Shown here piece by piece: positions 5,533 to 6,961 of a stretch of DNA of 6,961 nucleotides. Within the stretch, counting starts at the first letter, position 1; each line of letters begins with the position of its first letter. Under the pieces are notes generated by a model that was given only the letters and a program-made list of their open reading frames with translations, searched no databases and was not told the origin of the DNA. Position numbers and translations under genes: made by a program. The stretch covers positions 1-6,961 of the forward strand of contig JAEOUK010000238.1 in NCBI GenBank assembly GCA_016839385.1, written 5' to 3'. This stretch comes from Promethearchaeota archaeon. GTDB lineage: Archaea; Asgardarchaeota; Lokiarchaeia; Sigynarchaeales; MK-D1.

Positions 5533-6219
5533 TTATTCATTTTTTTTCTCGATTTTACTTTGATTTTTGGTATTTTTTTTCCTTCTAGCATGCATTTTTA
5601 TTCCATACCCTATCATCCAAGTTAATACTATTCGGGAATAGGGAACACGATCATAAGTTCCGTGATCTTTGATATAATCTATGAAGGGTTTTCCAGTTTC
5701 ATCATGGTGCGCAAATAATCCCGGTTTTATTCCATCAAATTCAACAACAGGCCAATTTTTTTTGATACATAATTCCTTATCAAATGCTACATTGGCTTCT
5801 ACCCATTTTCCATTCAGATATAGTTCGGTGTAGCCATGATAGAGAAATTTATCGTTTCCTACATATTCCATATACTTTTTTGAAGTCATATGATTTACGA
5901 TATCATTGAAGTGGAGGCGAGAAGGAATCCCACTAGCTCGAGCTAGAGCAGCAAGTAATACCGCTTTTTGAATACAAAATCCATACCCTCTTTTCAGAGT
6001 TGCACTAGCTTTCAGATTTTCTCTGCTATAATATTCATTATCATATTTGACAACATATTTTATCTGATCACGCACAAAGTAGAATAATTTGACTCCTTTT
6101 TCAATATCATTCTCATCTGGAATATCTTTAAGGAGTTCTCGTGCTTTTTCAAGTATTATGGGCTCTAAGTAATTTATACAATAAGTGGATTTCATATATT
6201 TTCGAGGTACGTGAACCAT
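5533..6219 (-). CDS. Transglutaminase-like domain protein, cytosolic
   Basis: The 228-residue protein matches a widespread transglutaminase-like (papain-fold) family. An N-terminal helical part (20-60) contains 'KLFYFVRDQIKYVV'. The nucleophile block 'RGYGFCIQKAVLLAALAR' (77-94) has C82, followed by 'GIPSRLHF'. The block 'HGYTELYLNGKWVEANVAFD' (128-147) has the catalytic H128. The usual third acid residue is not obvious: N143 sits near the canonical Asp position and D147 follows. Other members of this family, as I recall them, also read 'ATPAFD/N' here. No signal peptide or membrane anchor is seen, so it acts in the cytosol, probably as a cysteine peptidase, amidase or acyl transferase. The C-terminus (211-228) is a basic Lys/Asn-rich tail beyond the family core. 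The start at 6219 has no Shine-Dalgarno sequence; M9 is an alternative. It converges on the transporters and is divergent from the DJ-1-like gene. Confidence 0.85.
   Translation of the reverse strand: MVHVPRKYMKSTYCINYLEPIILEKARELLKDIPDENDIEKGVKLFYFVRDQIKYVVKYDNEYYSRENLKASATLKRGYGFCIQKAVLLAALARASGIPSRLHFNDIVNHMTSKKYMEYVGNDKFLYHGYTELYLNGKWVEANVAFDKELCIKKNWPVVEFDGIKPGLFAHHDETGKPFIDYIKDHGTYDRVPYSRIVLTWMIGYGIKMHARRKKNTKNQSKIEKKNE
5540..5547 (+). terminator. T8 tract downstream of the transporter pair
   Basis: A run of eight Ts lies 37 bases after the stop at 5502, with a second run of eight at 5573-5580. Both are inside the last codons of the convergent gene, where they encode Lys/Phe-type codons on the other strand. 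They suit T-tract termination of the transporter mRNA and imply that the two mRNAs overlap at their 3' ends. Confidence 0.4.
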
Positions 6220-6256
6220 AGCTTGATATCAAAATACGACTTCTTTATCTTTTCGA

Positions 6257-6264
6257 CTATATTT
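6257..6264 (-). promoter_or_regulatory. TATA-like box for the transglutaminase-like gene
   Basis: On the minus strand this reads AAATATAG. A start about 26 bases downstream would be near 6234, giving a leader of about 15 nt and no room for a strong Shine-Dalgarno sequence. None is seen before the ATG at 6219. Confidence 0.35.
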
Positions 6265-6279
6265 GTCAAAATTAAACCC

Positions 6280-6293
6280 AAAATCATGATTTT
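6280..6293. promoter_or_regulatory. Perfect 14-bp palindrome, operator candidate
   Basis: AAAATCATGATTTT is an exact palindrome near the centre of the 120-bp gap between the divergent transglutaminase-like and DJ-1-like genes. It overlaps the start of the TATA-like box at 6291 and lies upstream of the other one. This is the expected place for a regulator that controls both genes. AT-rich composition raises the chance rate, but a perfect 14-mer centred here deserves attention. Confidence 0.45.
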
Positions 6294-6300
6294 AATAAAT
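6291..6300 (+). promoter_or_regulatory. TATA-like box for the DJ-1-like gene
   Basis: TTTAATAAAT would set the transcription start near 6321 and give a leader of about 19 nt to the ATG at 6340. No Shine-Dalgarno element is visible in that leader. The box overlaps the right edge of the palindrome. Confidence 0.38.
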
Positions 6301-6339
6301 TAGACAAAATTTCTTAATTCCAATTCTACGATCCAAGAT

Positions 6340-6924
6340 ATGAAAGAACTCTTAGTATATGTTTATGACACATGTGTAATCACAGAGGTCTCATTATTGA
6401 CTTGGTGGGTTTCTGAAGAAGAAAATTACAAAGTTACCACTATTTCAGAAAGCTCAGAACTTGTAAAAACAGTTGAAGGATTTATATTGAAACCAGAGAA
6501 AAAAATTGAAGATATCAATTCTATAGATGATGTGATTGGTTTAGTATTTCCCGGGGGATATGAAATTTCGTTAAGTGATAGTTTAGGAGAACTCGTGAGG
6601 AAATTACATAAGAAAAAGAAAATTTTAGGAGGGATATGCGCAGGTCCGACATTTTTAGGGTACGCAGGTATTTTAAAAGATAAAAAGTATATCACCACTC
6701 GAAGACCTGAAGATTTCAAAACCTCAGGAGATCCAGATCCGTTTGATTGGGCAAAAATGCAGTCTAATAGCGTAAGAGTAGTTCGGGATGGCAATATTGT
6801 AACAGCAATAGGAGCTGCATTCACTGAATTTGCCGATGTTATATTTGACGCTTTAGGAATGTATTATGGTGAAGATGATAGAAAGGCAATAATAGGAGAT
6901 TTTAATCCTCAATGGAAATTTTAA
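6340..6924 (+). CDS. DJ-1/PfpI family protein
   Basis: This 194-residue protein has the usual length and order of a single-domain DJ-1/PfpI protein. The N-terminal strand 'ELLVYVYD' is followed by E16, the likely partner of the catalytic Cys. 'GLVFPGGYE' (67-75) is the family's conserved strand-turn. The nucleophile elbow 'GGICAGP' (97-103) places Cys100 at the oxidisable cysteine. 'NIVTAIGAAFTEFA' (152-165) is the late conserved strand-helix. The stretch after the Cys, 'KYITTRRPED' (116-125), has Arg121 where DJ-1/PfpI proteins often have the third residue His, so a peptidase triad is unlikely. The family includes glyoxalase/deglycase-like, chaperone, amidotransferase-like and peptidase members, and the sequence does not choose between them. 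It is divergent from the transglutaminase-like gene. No signal peptide is seen. The family is firm; the reaction is open. Confidence 0.88.
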   Translation: MKELLVYVYDTCVITEVSLLTWWVSEEENYKVTTISESSELVKTVEGFILKPEKKIEDINSIDDVIGLVFPGGYEISLSDSLGELVRKLHKKKKILGGICAGPTFLGYAGILKDKKYITTRRPEDFKTSGDPDPFDWAKMQSNSVRVVRDGNIVTAIGAAFTEFADVIFDALGMYYGEDDRKAIIGDFNPQWKF

Positions 6925-6942
6925 GACCTCCAAAACATCAAT

Positions 6943-6955
6943 CCTTCCCCTTTTT
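6943..6955 (+). terminator. Pyrimidine/oligo-T tract after the DJ-1-like gene
   Basis: CCTTCCCCTTTTT starts 18 bases after the TAA stop and ends in five Ts, with no hairpin. It fits a T-tract terminator, although the sequence ends too soon afterwards to see further runs. Confidence 0.35.
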
Positions 6956-6961
6956 GTATAG

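Noticed and set aside
6426..6824. 132-residue minus-strand frame inside the DJ-1-like gene
   Set aside because: It is a shadow of a well-conserved DJ-1/PfpI gene, including its nucleophile elbow. Its translation is low in recognisable structure.
1..6961. CRISPR array, insertion sequence, tRNA or rRNA gene
   Set aside because: I saw no regularly spaced direct repeats, transposase, terminal inverted repeats around genes, or tRNA cloverleaf sequence on either strand.

Overview
The window looks like chromosomal DNA of an archaeon, most likely an Asgard archaeon of the Lokiarchaeia type. Four observations support this. The DNA is AT-rich. Several genes have no Shine-Dalgarno sequence but do have TATA-like boxes at the right distance. 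Oligo-T tracts follow genes without a hairpin. The two transporters carry the 'ETEIGLN... NDPLIGF..DKP ... YDLTPE' style of GPH permease that I associate with Lokiarchaeia. The lineage is inferred from style; there is no marker gene here.

Layout. (1) 1-1116: upstream DNA with a short dyad, then a 303-residue protein. It has a Cys/His zinc-knuckle-like motif, an acidic linker, an HRDC nucleic-acid-binding domain and a C-terminal tail anchor. (2) 1234-1389: a 51-residue small protein with a GGGTGAT ribosome binding site. (3) 1466-2542 (minus): a DUF2961 / GH172-type glycoside hydrolase. Both catalytic glutamates can be placed and no signal peptide is seen. (4) 2543-2679: a divergent promoter region with a perfect 9-5-9 inverted repeat. 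(5) 2680-5502: two tandem GPH-family (MelB-like) sugar transporters, 27 bp apart. (6) 5533-6219 (minus): a cytosolic transglutaminase-like Cys protease-fold protein. (7) 6220-6339: a second divergent promoter region with a perfect 14-bp palindrome. (8) 6340-6924: a DJ-1/PfpI family protein.

The most coherent unit is items 3-5. A cytosolic GH172 hydrolase is divergent from a pair of glycoside permeases, with a dyad operator candidate between them. This reads as a small import-then-hydrolyse locus for an oligosaccharide or glycoside, possibly a fructofuranoside or arabinofuranoside, since those are the known GH172 activities. The two permeases differ at the positions that form the MelB cation site, so they may differ in substrate or coupling. 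The transglutaminase-like and DJ-1-like genes share the second divergent promoter and may be co-regulated. Nothing links them to sugar use. The HRDC tail-anchored protein is the most unusual protein in the window.
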